64,000 bases of DNA, taken from assembly GCA_016758965.1 (NCBI GenBank), contig JAEPRB010000034.1:178735-242734 (forward strand). The letters are read 5' to 3'. Shown piece after piece: positions 1-11,101 of the stretch (its first letter is position 1; each line of letters opens with the position of its first letter). The notes beneath the pieces are model-generated. The model worked only from the letters and a program-made list of their open reading frames with translations, did no database searches and had not been told where the DNA came from. This DNA comes from Circinella minor (Eukaryota; Mucoromycota; Mucoromycetes; Mucorales; Lichtheimiaceae). Made by a program: the position numbers and the translations under genes.

Positions 1-908
1 GGACAACGGTCATGGGCATCATTTCGGGAGTTTCATCAGTGGCATAACTAATAATAAAAAGATAATAAGTAAATAAGTCATTCATATTATTCTTTGTACA
101 CATATTATTATCACCTGTACACATTATATCACCACCCCCACCCTCACAAAAAAGAAAATTATTATATCCAAATATTCCTAGTAAAATTTTTTTTTTCAAT
201 AACACATGCACATACTATAGACAGATGCTTACTGTGTACCTTTCAACTTTTTTTTTTTTAATTTTCTCACGCCTCCACAAATTTATCGTTCCCTTCATAA
301 AAACCCATTTCTCTCTATCCTCCCCTTTAAAAAAGCACAGACAATAAAAAAAATTTTTAAAGGATAACTTACCCAAACATGATACCTTGATCACCAGCAC
401 CAATATCTTCAATGTTGAAGGACTTTTGAACCAAACCTTGGGAAATATCAGGGGATTGTTGTTCGATAGCGACCAAGACGTTACAGGTCTTGTAATCGAA
501 ACCCTTGTCGGAATCATCATAACCGATTTGCTTAATGGCGTTACGGATAACCTTTTGGTAATCCAAGTTAGCCTTGGTGGTAATTTCACCAAAGACCATG
601 ATCATACCAGTCTTAGCAGCGGTTTCACAAGCAACCTTAGACAAAGGATCTTGTTCTAAACAAGCATCCAAAATAGCATCGGAAACTTGATCACAGATCT
701 TGTCTATAAAAAAAAAAAAAGAAGAAAAATTCAAAGTATAAGTTTCAAAACTGTCAGGAACCTTTCAAAAAAAAAATAGCATACAAATACTATTTGTTTA
801 TTCACATATATATATATATATATATGTTAATAGAAAGAATGGGTTATAAAACATACCAGGGTGACCTTCACCGACGGATTCAGAAGTGAAAAGAAAAGTG
901 TCGCTCAT
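1..908 (-). CDS. S-adenosylmethionine synthetase, N-terminal part (gene runs off the left edge)
   Basis: Makes S-adenosylmethionine from methionine and ATP in the cytosol, the methyl donor for enzymes such as the methyltransferase and polyamine pathways. Seen: exon 1 at 857-908 begins at ATG 906-908 and reads [18 protein letters not shown], the conserved N-terminal ATP/methionine loop. Exon 2 (373-703) continues [13 protein letters not shown] and the catalytic [10 protein letters not shown] loop, and exon 3 (1-47) gives [13 protein letters not shown] before the window ends. Splice sites are GTATGT/TAG and GTAAGT/TAG and the phases match. About 143 residues of the usual ~390 are present. The gene is transcribed leftward with an A-rich leader. 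Function is certain by family; the copy number or paralogue (SAM1/SAM2 type) cannot be told. Confidence 0.96.
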
Positions 909-3774
909 GATGATGAAGTGGTATAGAGATTTAAGTTAAAGAAATAAAATAAAATAAAAAAAAGAGAGAAAGAAAAAAAAAAAAAAGAAAAAAAAAAATT
1001 GGGAATTGGGGACCCCAATTATAAAGATCTTTTTTTTTTTTCCAAACAAAAATTTTTTGTGTTGCCCGTTTTTAAGATGATTAACCAATCAAATGACTTA
1101 ACGAGCGTAATGGCGACATTACCAACCAACAGAGATTCCCCGTTTATTTCGTGATAAAAGGTCCATCAAAGCAAAAATTTCCATGGCGTAAACTTGAGAA
1201 CATTTTGCAAATTTTTATTTGATTATTTTCAATATGCAAGTTTTTTTTTTTTTTACTTTTTTTGTTTCGCTTTTTATTTATTCTTATTTCTGCATGCAAA
1301 AAAAAAAAAAAAAGACGAAACTGTTTATAACTTTTTTTTTCTCTATCTTTGATATCGGGGTATCATAGCAACAATATAATCCATCCAACAACACAGTCCA
1401 ACTTGTCATTTCTATGATCCTAGTAACCCCACTCATTTTATAAAAAATGTCACCAAAAAAAAAAAAAAAAGGGTTTCTCATTTTTTTTTTTTTTGATTGA
1501 TGGATCGACTGAGTATATATAAAAATATATATTATATTTTCTTCCTGTCAATGTAATAAATTTATCAACAATTCACCAAAATCATTAACACTTTTAGGAA
1601 TGTTATTATGTTTTATATTATAAAAAAAAAAAACTCGGTGTACCTGACAGAACATTATCTTGATGAGATGACAACCACAAAAACCTTAATATCTTTAGCA
1701 TTCACAGACCGACATAACACTATTACCCACAATCTCCATGACAAAGTACGCGTAAGCATGTGATTTAACAATCGGATGTACTTTTTGTGTGATAGTTTAT
1801 TTTTTTGGGATTTTCTATTTGATTGGATAGCAAAATACTTACTTCCGCGCACGTTCACGCCAAAATCCTTTTTTCATTTATTTAAAACATAAATATATTA
1901 TCCGTAAATCTCTCAATTACTAGAGCCATCTTATCTCTCTTTTTCAAACAGAGAAAAAAAAAAGATATATAATTCGATAATGACAACCCCATTTATTGAA
2001 ACAAAAAAAAAAAAAAAAAAAAAAGACATGATTTAAATTTATGATATATTATATTATATTATTTTTATTATTAAAAAAAAAAAATTAAAAACTAAACTAA
2101 AAAGTATGTATGTATTCTAAATAAAAAAACTGTATAAGAAAAAATATAAGCCTTTCAAATTTTTTCTTTTTTTTTTTGATACAAATAATCCATAACAGAT
2201 AATAATAATAAAAAAAAAACGAAAAAAAGACCATCAGCAAATACGACATTCGACATTCTATAATGTGCTTGTACAGGCACGAGTCCGACCGCCCGTCGTA
2301 TAGTTTCATCATTTGGTCCCCCATTTCTTCTTTTTTTCACCCTTTTCAAACACCAAAAAACGCGAAAATCAAAGCCACCACAATTAAAAAAAAAAAGAAA
2401 ACTTACAGAAAAAAAAATATTTAAAAATATTTTGAAGTTTTTTTTTAATAATAATAATATAAACTAAAAAAAAAAATTATTCTATATATATAAAAAAAAT
2501 AAAAACTGTTTGAAAAAAATCAAAGCAAAGGGAAAACAACGTTAGCAAAAAAAAAAACACAAAAAAAATGTATAATTGAATTATATTTTCCCTCTTCCAA
2601 AAAAAAAAATAGTAGTAGAATGTTATATTTTTTCTTTTTTTTTTGTTCCTCAGACAAGGCTGAAACTTAAGAAATGTAACATGGTCAACATAAGGGTAAT
2701 TCAGCAAATAGGTTACGGATACTAATATCATCATAACAAAAAAAAAGAATGGTATATATATAACAAAACCATCCTACTACAGTTTTTTTTTTTCACTTTT
2801 TCCCAAAAATTAAAAAAGAAAAAAAAATATTAAAAAAAAAAAACATACCATAATGAAAGAAAAAGATGAGTTCTTTCAAAGTTGTGCGAATTGAAACCTT
2901 TTATGTAGTAGAGGAGAAAAAAAAATTTTTTTTTGATAACCCCGCATGTTGTCGGGGTAATGGCGGGATATATTTTGCGGGAAAAAGTATAATGCGTAAC
3001 TTACATTTTTTTTTTGACAGGTTTTCTTGAATAATGATCGATTCGCAAAAAAGATGGGTTATATAAGTCATAGTTTATTTTTTTCTTTCATGGGTTTCAT
3101 GGTACATATAGATAATAGGGTTCAGATTTTTACAGATATACAATAATATATTATTATTATTAGAACCCACATTTGGCTGATAAATAATATCAGACTCTTA
3201 CGTATTAGATAACCTATACGTAATTATACTTATAATGAATATTAATACCTGTTAAAGCTCGCATCAAAATAATTATATACAAAGAAAACAACACGTGTAA
3301 TACAACTTATACATTTAATAAAAAAACTTTTTTTTTTCATTTTCAATTGTTTTATATATTAAGTGTATACTTCTTACATATTTATATTCATACTACCTTT
3401 ATATTCACTGTGCTAAAATCGATAAGTAATCAAAGAAAAAGCTACTGTATAAAATACCGAGCTTTTTTTTTTTAATTACATTTCTAACATTGATAGGTGT
3501 ACCTACTGGTGCCGTTAATAGGAACGATAGACGCTATGTTATCTATAACAAAGACTAAACACGATTTCTTTACATTTTTCATTTATTGATTAAAATATCA
3601 ATAGGCTTCTATACTCCAAGTAGATCTAGATCGTATGAAACTCATTTTTTTCTGATATTCGTTCTTCTATCAAGTATTTGACATTATACAATGTTTATTT
3701 AAATCAACAAGAGTGTTTCAATATTTAAGAAGTAGCAAAACTGTATTGACCATAAACTTATTAGGATTCTACTA
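909..3774. other. AT-rich intergenic region
   Basis: About 2.9 kb upstream of the SAM synthetase gene. It is dominated by homopolymeric A and T tracts, short TA runs and stop-rich frames. The first 250 bases must contain the SAM synthetase promoter. I see no convincing coding exon, tRNA or terminal repeat here. Short open frames in this stretch are low-complexity Lys/Phe/Ile translations of A/T tracts and are not supported as genes. Confidence 0.6.
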
Positions 3775-3881
3775 TTAAACCTTTTTTTCTGTACCTACTG
3801 GTAATTCACTTTCTTGAAATTTACTGCTATTGTGATAGCTATCCAATGGACGACAACAAACCAACAAGGCACGAATGGCAT
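3775..3881 (-). other. Orphan terminal-exon candidate
   Basis: Read on the minus strand, an AG acceptor preceded by T-rich sequence is followed by an open frame of about 35 codons (DAIRALLVCCRPLDSYHNSS and on to VGTEKKV) and a TAA at 3775-3777. Base composition is higher in GC than the flanks, and the residues look like an amphipathic Cys-rich tail such as ends some seven-transmembrane receptors. No credible upstream exon was found to the right before the transposon at 4416, so this may be the surviving last exon of a decayed gene. The receptor idea is only a resemblance. Confidence 0.25.
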
Positions 3882-4337
3882 CTTTAATAAAAAAAAAAAA
3901 GACTTACTAAAAAACAAACATAACTATCAGTATCGCTTGTTTATCACTACAGTTATGTAATGTTATAACATCATTTACTGTATCTCGTCATCATCTACAT
4001 TTAAAAATACGTTCCAAATTATTTGACTTTTTTTAGTTTTTTCTTTTCAACAGATTGATCATTATGCTATTGTATTTACCCTTAATATAATGGCTCTATA
4101 AAAGGCATTCATTCTTTAAAAGCAATTTCATATCAATTATATAGCTCACTAGCACTATAATACTTTTTTTTTTCCTTTCATTTTTAGTTGGTCAGTGACC
4201 CAACAAGTAATAATAATACGTAATAATACTTATGCGTCATTATTTTTACACATCATGCTGGTATATTTTTGTAGATGTATGTATGTATTAGTAATAATAA
4301 TGCTATACACTATTGATAGAATTTAATATAATTACAG

Positions 4338-4405
4338 TCAACTTCCGCTTTTGCACCTCCCGCTTTTGCAAATCTCGCGGTTCTGTGCCATTTGTTTTTG
4401 GAGGT
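4338..4405 (+). repeat. Solo terminal-repeat-like sequence of a Tc1/pogo-type element
   Basis: A block starting CAGTCAACTTCCGCTTTTGC with an internally repeated CCGCTTTTGCA motif and ending in TTGGAGGTG resembles terminal inverted repeats of pogo/Tc1-mariner elements. No inverted partner was found by eye elsewhere in the window, so it is either a relic or truncated by the neighbouring insertion that begins about ten bases downstream. The family call is inference. Confidence 0.35.
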
Positions 4406-4415
4406 GTTAAAAATA

Positions 4416-5723
4416 CCGTGATTAATCGTTAAACCGGTACTCAATATATGTGAGGATTTGTACCGGTTTAGCGAATTGAAACGTAGCTGGTACTAATATG
4501 TAAAATATACTGGAAGAGTAACTATAAGATAATTTATAAAATGTAGTTAGCTGCTTAATATAGCTTTGCTACTACGTACGTATGAGATAATCTTTTAGTG
4601 ATAAAAATAATAATAGTGTATTCATCAAATAGTGATAATGAGCCAGAGATTGAATTAATAATGAACTCACAACAAAGTGTGTGCTAATATAGACCATGGT
4701 TAGCAGTTGAATAAAAATGTGAGTAAAAATGATCAATTGTAAGTATCAACAACATAATTACTACATATTCAGTGGTTATGAACACGTACATAACAAAGTT
4801 AAAAAAAAAGTACGTACGTAGATGAGAAAGAAGAAAAAAAACATCCGTGTAAATTTGACAAAAAAGAGACACTGTTATCAACAAGATGTTGAGAAGCTTT
4901 CTCTTGACGACAAGGATGATTTGTGTATTTATAACTGCTATGGAAACAAATTAGCCAACTGAAACAAAGGGAAGAGCATAGATGACGTTAAAGGAATGCT
5001 GTATTACTGATTTTACCAATACGTATAAAGACCAATACGTATAAATTCGATTTATTTTATTTAACGTCTTAAATTGAGCACAGCGTCCTTGGTGGACATA
5101 TTTGCTCGAGACAAGGTAGAGGGGGAGGTAGAGGGGAATGGAAACCCTATGCGAGTAAATAGGGAAAAAGGTAAGAGATTGAGAAGAGGCTGCCTATAAT
5201 CATAAAGATAGAAAGCGTTCTGTTTTGTAAGGAATATGGGGTACTGTTAGAATAATGATTTGAGAAAATTATTACACTGAGCATATGTCGTTGCTAGAGC
5301 TGTGAGGGTGGGGTAGAGGAGAGAAGATAAAAAAAAAAAGACGAGAGAAAAAAAAGCAAAGGAATACAACAGAATGGAGAAAAAAGAAAGGAAAAAGAAG
5401 AAAAAATAAAGAGAGGGGTGTAAATAAATTAAAGTAATGTTTGAAGGAAACGAATAGTATGTTATTCAGCAACTTGAGGAGCAGGGGGAGTAATCCACTT
5501 GATGAGAGCCGCACCTGGATTTGGGTATAAAGACCAATACTTTATAATATAAATAAAATATTACTATTATAAACCCTGGTAAATATTTAGGAAAGCTCAC
5601 CGGGTACCAGTCAAGCGAATCACCGGTATTTTACCAAGCATATAAAAAATATTTGAGAAATACTACCGGTTTAGCGAAATACTGGTTTTTTAACGAGTAC
5701 TGGTTTAACGAATAATCACTGTG
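4416..5723. mobile_element. Non-autonomous mariner-like element (about 1.3 kb)
   Basis: Both ends carry matching inverted repeats. The left end reads CCGTGATTAATCGTTAAACC after a TA. The right end, reverse-complemented, reads CAGTGATTATTCGTTAAACC. A TA lies two bases outside the right end, as expected for a TA-targeting Tc1/mariner transposon with a little decay. Secondary copies of an ACCGGTTTAGCGA motif lie inside each end. The interior has purine-rich tracts and a duplicated ACCAATACGTATAAA but no transposase-length open frame, so the element would need a transposase in trans. Element boundaries are good to a few bases. Confidence 0.6.
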
Positions 5724-7191
5724 TAATCTTCTTTTGTTCTTCATAATGCTATATAAATAATTATGTGTATATTATTGGGTTTTTACCATGTAGGTAATAG
5801 CAAATGTAACGTAGTAGTAAAATGAACCTCTTGGAATAAAATACGGCACCACTATTTTTTTTTTATATGTACAGCGACTATAAATTGTATCTATATATTT
5901 ATAAATATGTATGTGTGTTTGCTTATGTGAAGCAACAAAAAATGCAGGTTATTATTCTTTTAATAAAACATTGGTTTTCTTTCTTTTGATTCTGTTTCCC
6001 ACATCTACAAAGCTAGTGTATTGAGCTTATCAGAGACTACGTGTAGCACGGATGTTGTCATATAAATTATTGAGTAACAAATATAGTATTAAAAGATCAT
6101 CATACGCACGGACCTTCTTCACAGGTATTATGATGGAATAAAAAAAAAAACTTCAAGTACAAAAATCTAAATCTTATGGTAACCTATTAAAACATTGTTT
6201 TAAAAAAAACCTGGTCTACATTCCTGTTACCATAACAATAAGAATTCCCACTACTCTTCGGTTAAATAGATCCCTCAAAAACAAGCAATTAGACAATTAC
6301 CCCATGTTTAATGCTTTGACTTTAATTTAATAAAAATATAAATGTATGGCGTTTTTCTTCTAAAATCATGACTTTGATTACTTTTATTCATGATTTATAC
6401 ACTAAAATCCATAGAAAATAATCGCATCTGTGAATTTGGGAGCGTACCTGTGAAGCCAGTTCTTTGGGATTATCTCATTGGGTAATAGACTTTTCAGACC
6501 CAACTTTTTATTTTTTAATAGCATTATGCAAAACGACGACGTCCTATTGTACTATTTCTTTTTCTTTTACTTTTTATTTCTTTTGACAATTCGTTTGACC
6601 GCCTCTTCATGTTTTATGCTTCATGTCCCCTTTTCATTATTTTTTTTTTTTACTTTAATTATTTTATGCTAATCAGACTTTTTTTTTTTTTTTTCCCTAG
6701 AAATGAAGAACGCGCAAATTATTTTTATGGCGTTTAAATCTATGGTAACAAAATAAAGTTTTACTTTTTTTCCTTGACAATGCTTTTGTCTTATTTGTTC
6801 CTAACTCCATTTTATTTTTATTTGACTTATATTTTTATTTTAATCGCATCAGTTTTTATAAAAAAATATTCTTTACTCTACTATAGTGACAAGGTACCTT
6901 TTTTTATTTTTTTTATTTTTTGGCAAAGTCATTTGTTTTGAGATTGTTAGTTTTCCTAACTCCATTGTCTGGCAAAATATATATGAAAAATCCTGTGGTT
7001 GAGAGTTATTGGATCACGGTACGTCAAAAAAGTACACTGGCATCAAACGGGACATATGTGTGCGTGAATGAGGACGAATGAAAGAGAGGGAGAGAAAGTG
7101 CTGTATGAATCAAACTAATTACTAATTACTGTTCTTTATATATATATAGCTTAAGCAGAACGACGGGGAGGTTGCGTTGGGTGTGGTGCAC
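5724..7191. other. AT-rich intergenic region before the array
   Basis: Low-GC spacer with many T tracts and short TA repeats. A TATA-like run (TTTATATATATATAGC, about 7136-7150) lies just before the GC-richer array that starts at 7192 and is a possible promoter for it. No gene is supported. Confidence 0.5.
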
Positions 7192-7505
7192 AAGGTACGT
7201 GGTGTTATTGAAAAGCCTATATTTATTGTTTCACGCCTTTGGGTCAGAGTTGGATTGTAGGTCCATCAAGTGGATACTTTACCACTCCTTGGGTAAAGTA
7301 TTTAAAGGTACGTGATGTTTCTTTTAAAAAAAAAACATATTTATATTGTGGTACTACACGTGTCTTTGGGTCAGAGTTGGATTATAAGTCTATCAAGTGG
7401 ATACTTTACCACTCCCCGGTAACGTTTTTAAAGGTAAGTGGTATTATTGAAAGAATAATTTTATTGTTTCACGCCTTTGGGTCAGAGTTGGATTGTAGGG
7501 CCGTC
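7192..7505 (+). repeat. Three tandem 'A' units, exon/intron-like
   Basis: Three copies start at 7192, 7305 and 7431 (periods 113 and 126). Each begins AAAG/CAAG followed by a GTACGT or GTAAGT donor-like hexamer, then 45-65 bases ending in the near-identical CTTTGGGTCAGAGTTGGATT and a TAG or AAG. Units 1 and 2 then carry CATCAAGTGGATACTTTACC. In unit 1 that segment closes a perfect 10-bp inverted repeat (ATACTTTACC / GGTAAAGTAT). The layout mimics a repeated exon with flanking introns. Unit 3 diverges after the AG. An open frame runs through the region but has no known family character. GC content is clearly above the surrounding spacer. Confidence 0.7.
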
Positions 7506-7593
7506 GGGAGGATGCTTGGCTGCCTGTCTGGTATAAAAGTTCTGGCAAGCTCGACTGGGACGATTTCCCAGAGGACTTTTGGATTTTTTTGGC

Positions 7594-8101
7594 CTTGTGA
7601 TTTACCGAGTACACTTGGATGCCCACTTGAGTGCGTTATAGGTAGCGAGGTAACAAAGTGCTAGCGATATTGCTTTTGTGCCCACTGTTAGTTACTTTAG
7701 GAACGGATAAACCTTGCTTGGCGTGGCAAAACTGAGCGTTCCGAACCACGGCCACTACTTTTTCAGTCTTGTGATTTACCGAGTACTAATGATGGCCGTT
7801 TAGTGCGCCTAGGTAGCGAGACAACAACAAGTGCTATCGAAATTGCTTCCGTGCCCACTGATAGTACTTAGGGAACGAATCAAATTTGCCCGAGGGCATA
7901 ACTGAGTATTCCCGACCCGGTCACTACTTTTTAGCCTTGTGAAGACCAAGTACTAATGCATGGCCACTTAGTGCGTTACAGGTAGCAAGGCGACAAGAAG
8001 TGCTATCGAAATTGCTTCCGTGCCCACTGATAGTACTTCAAGAAACAATCGGTCTTGCCCTCGGGCGAAACTGGGAGTTTCTACCAAGGCCAGTGATTTT
8101 T
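7594..8101 (+). repeat. Three tandem ~170-bp 'B' units with conserved hairpins
   Basis: Units at 7594-7767, 7768-7935 and 7936-8101 (174, 168 and 166 bp) are diverged copies starting CTTGTGA and ending near a T5 run. Each can fold the same way. An outer CTTGT pairs with ACAA(A)G. GTACTAA pairs with TTAGTGC. AGTGCTATC pairs with GATAGTACT. A third stem encloses a GC-rich mini-hairpin such as TGCCC-GA-GGGCA. The third stem is GGAACG/CGTTCC in unit 1, GGGAA/TTCCC in unit 2 and AGAAAC/GTTTCT in unit 3, so both strands changed together. That is evidence of selection on structure. No tRNA, 5S rRNA or snRNA identity was recognised. The terminal T runs would suit RNA polymerase III, but no clear A/B boxes were found. 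Confidence 0.75.
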
Positions 8102-8103
8102 CG

Positions 8104-8151
8104 AGAGAGATCGAGGGTCACTTTTTTGTGTCATCTCTTTGTGATCTCTCT
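8104..8151 (+). other. Inverted repeat closing the array
   Basis: Arms AGAGAGATC (8104-8112) and GATCTCTCT (8143-8151) form a perfect 9-bp stem directly after the last B unit, with a T6 run in the loop and a T9 run about 14 bases downstream. It could be a 3' end element of a transcript spanning the array, or a breakpoint palindrome. Confidence 0.45.
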
Positions 8152-9617
8152 TGAAAATGTAACTTTTTTTTTGGAGTTATGGCCAAGATATACCTTCTTT
8201 ATAAACAAACTCTTTACTCTCCTACAAAAAAAAATTCTTTATTTTACATCCTCTTATACTTGTAATATTCCATTTGTCACATAATACACTATGTTCAATA
8301 AAATATATAAATACAACCTTTAAACCAAAAAGTATATTAAATTATTTTCCATGATATATAAAATTTATAAAAGGATCTTTAACAAATACAATGATTATGA
8401 GGATCATTCTAACTTGTCTTTTTCTTTTCATATGATACTATGTTTTTTTCTTACGTAACAACAATATATTTATATCAATAAGAATAATAACAATACTGGT
8501 ACCACAAGTACTCTCTAAAAGTTCAATATTAATTTTGTGGTGGCAGAAAATTAAAAGGAAGAAAACCAATGTTTATTGAAAGAATTGCAACCTACATCTC
8601 TTATTGTTGCTTCACATAAACAAACACACATTTTATAAATACGTACTGTATATGAATTTATGAGCCGCTAAATTGTATTTTATTTTAAAAGGTTCATCTT
8701 TCTTACTACCACAGAGTAGGTGCATTACGACTAATTTCTTCTGTTATATCATTATTCTTATCTTTAAAAACTTTCAAAAAAGGATTTTGATGTTGATAAT
8801 TGACACACTCTTAAAATTTTTAAGCTTGGCGCAGAATATATACTATCATTTAATCCCATCCATTGTGGAAAAATAAGGTGCGCCAAGTTGAGAAATAAAG
8901 ATACGCCAAGGTTAAAAAATAAGGGGTATACGTACGAAATCATTGAGGGGTGCAAAAATGACAATGAATGGCGAAAATTAGACATACTCGGTTAGGTACT
9001 TGACTTTATTAATTTAAAAAGGCTGAATAGATTGGCGAATAAAGTCGTCCCAAGTCGACCTTTCTACTAGTTTAATAACTCATTTTTTTTTATTACTCGG
9101 TTCAAAGTAAAAAAAAAAAAACAGATTACGTAATTATTCAATTTTGATGGTGAATGGAAATCTGATAAAAGTTAATCAACTGATAAGTTGAATAGAACTG
9201 GCTTGTTCGTTCCTAACCTCTGGTTTATTATAGTGTAACGTATAATACGTAAAAACATTTTCATACCAACATAATTACCATCATAATTATTATCTTCGTT
9301 ATAATTGTCATTATTATCATTATTATTATTAATATCATTATTATCATTATTATCATAGCCCCATTTTATATTTTACATGGCCCAAATTCTTTTTTTTTTC
9401 GGGAGGTGGTATAGTTCTTATATATATAGCAAACAAAACTATTTAATAAGGTAAATCATAATAGTATTTACATATATTTTACTATAATCAAAAAGTAATA
9501 TTTGTAGTAGTATACATATATAAAATTTTAATACAACACATATATTTTAAAGATAATGTGGGTGAGTGTTTTGGTGTGGGAAAGAGAAGGGAGATATAAA
9601 TGTCATTATTATTATTC

Positions 9618-9649
<32 letters not shown>

Positions 9650-9653
9650 GGTT
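8152..9653. other. AT-rich intergenic region with small repeats
   Basis: Contains an imperfect duplication of an AATAA-GGTGCGCCAAG-type unit near 8876-8925, an ATT/ATC-rich microsatellite around 9290-9356, and a 29-base T run at 9621-9649 that abuts the 3' end of the next gene. No gene is supported; the 60-95 codon frames here are low complexity. Confidence 0.5.
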
Positions 9654-10181
9654 CTAATAAGCTAACTTTTCGACTAATTTGACTGAATTTGCAAACTCAA
9701 TAGCTTGAGGTTTATTTCTCAAAGCATCCAATATATAGTTTGTTGACTTGTCATCGTCACCAACATTATCAGTTATTTTAGCATCCGATCTACTATGCTT
9801 TACTTCTTTTTTTTCTCCATTATCGTTATTATCTTGTTTATTAGATGGATTCCTCATTAACTTTTCTGAGCGTATGATATCCTTGATTAAACCTAGTAAC
9901 AATTCAAATCCACTAGGATCTCGACTTTGTGCATTTTCTATATTATATAGTATATATTATAAAAAATTAAAAAAAAAAACCTTTTAACCATTATTTATTC
10001 CAAACCAGTCAAGTATTACATAAAAAAACAACTTACCTAGTTCAAATGAATTTGAAGATTCTTGTACCACATGAACTGATTTATTGAGTACTGTTTGTTG
10101 TTCTTCTTCATTTCGTTTGATAAAATCCAATAGTAATTGAGGACCTTTTCCTTTTGCCTTTAAATTAAGCATAGGATAATT

Positions 10182-10215
<34 letters not shown>

Positions 10216-11101
10216 CCTTTTTTTGAAAACATAAAATAAACACTATTGAGCTTACTTTGAGTTCAAACTGAACTGTTTGAATACAACCGCCAGGTTTTGT
10301 TACGCGTATAAGTTCTTCTAGTACACGTGTCATTGTGGGTTTTGGAATGACGCGTAACACATGAACAAAGTCAAAAGTATCATCATCAAGTGAATGTATA
10401 TCACCGATTCGAACATGAACATTATGTTGATGAATACTATAATCAGATCTATCAGCAAGTATCGTAAATTGACTCGATGGGTGTTCTGAAGCCATATTCT
10501 ATATATGATCAAAACCAAGTAAAGGGAAAGAAATAGTTATATTTTATTATTACTCATATTACATACTTGTACATTCCCTTGTTGAAATTTTTATTACTTT
10601 GTTTATAAACTTACCATCCAATATTCAAGACTTGTTGCTTCAGCTGATGAACTACCAGAACTAACAATATTTTCAGTAATAATTAAAATCATGGCATCAT
10701 CAAACTGAACAAATTTATGCACGTCGGGCAATACATCGTAACTATTTATTTATTTTTTATGGTCCGAGCAAACAAAAAAAGCCAGAAAGTATTGTGTTTG
10801 GTGAGCTATAATATCTAATACAACTCATACATTATTATAACAAGTTAATATAGTATAATTTACCCATCAAAAGTGATACTCCCATCCACAGCGTCAAAAA
10901 ATTGCTGTAAAAAATATATATTTTGTTGTTAGACAAGTTTGTCAAAAGATGAGAAGAGAGAAAGGGGAAAACAAATATACATTTAAACTTTTTTTTTTGT
11001 TTAGAAGAAAAGTGAGAGATTAGACATACCGACTCTTCAAAAGATAATGTACGTGTAGAAGTTTCTCTAGCGAAAAATCCAGGTCTAGGTGGCATACTCA
11101 T
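9654..11101 (-). CDS. Class I methyltransferase-like protein with degenerate SAM motif I
   Basis: Six exons (11030-11101, 10864-10904, 10615-10741, 10256-10498, 10037-10157, 9654-9937) join in phase to 295 residues. After an N-terminal ETSTRTLSFEES segment, the fold matches the fungal SAM-dependent methyltransferase family: MASEHPSSQFTIL (beta-2 region), IGDIHSLDDDTFDFVHV (motif IV area) and EELIRVTKPGGCIQ (post-motif). In place of the glycine-rich VLDxGCGTGxW loop the frame reads SSAEATSLEYWM (about residues 69-80), so the three glycines and the acidic residue are missing, and the intron next to it holds no such sequence. The C-terminal part has a charged, Asn/Lys-rich insertion. It may be an inactive paralogue or a regulatory partner; substrate unknown. 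Start chosen at MSMPPRPGF; an upstream in-frame ATG adds only low-complexity residues. Confidence 0.8.

Noticed and set aside
6478..6672. 64-codon Phe-rich frame as a membrane protein
   Set aside because: Produced by T-tract translation; no start context or homologous features.
7239..7664. 141-codon open frame through the A/B repeat array
   Set aside because: It crosses repeat units with different phases, contains no recognisable domain and is better explained as a by-product of the GC-richer repeats.
9290..9356. ATTATC-rich tract considered as a CRISPR-like or regulatory array
   Set aside because: Simple microsatellite decay; repeats have no spacers of constant length.
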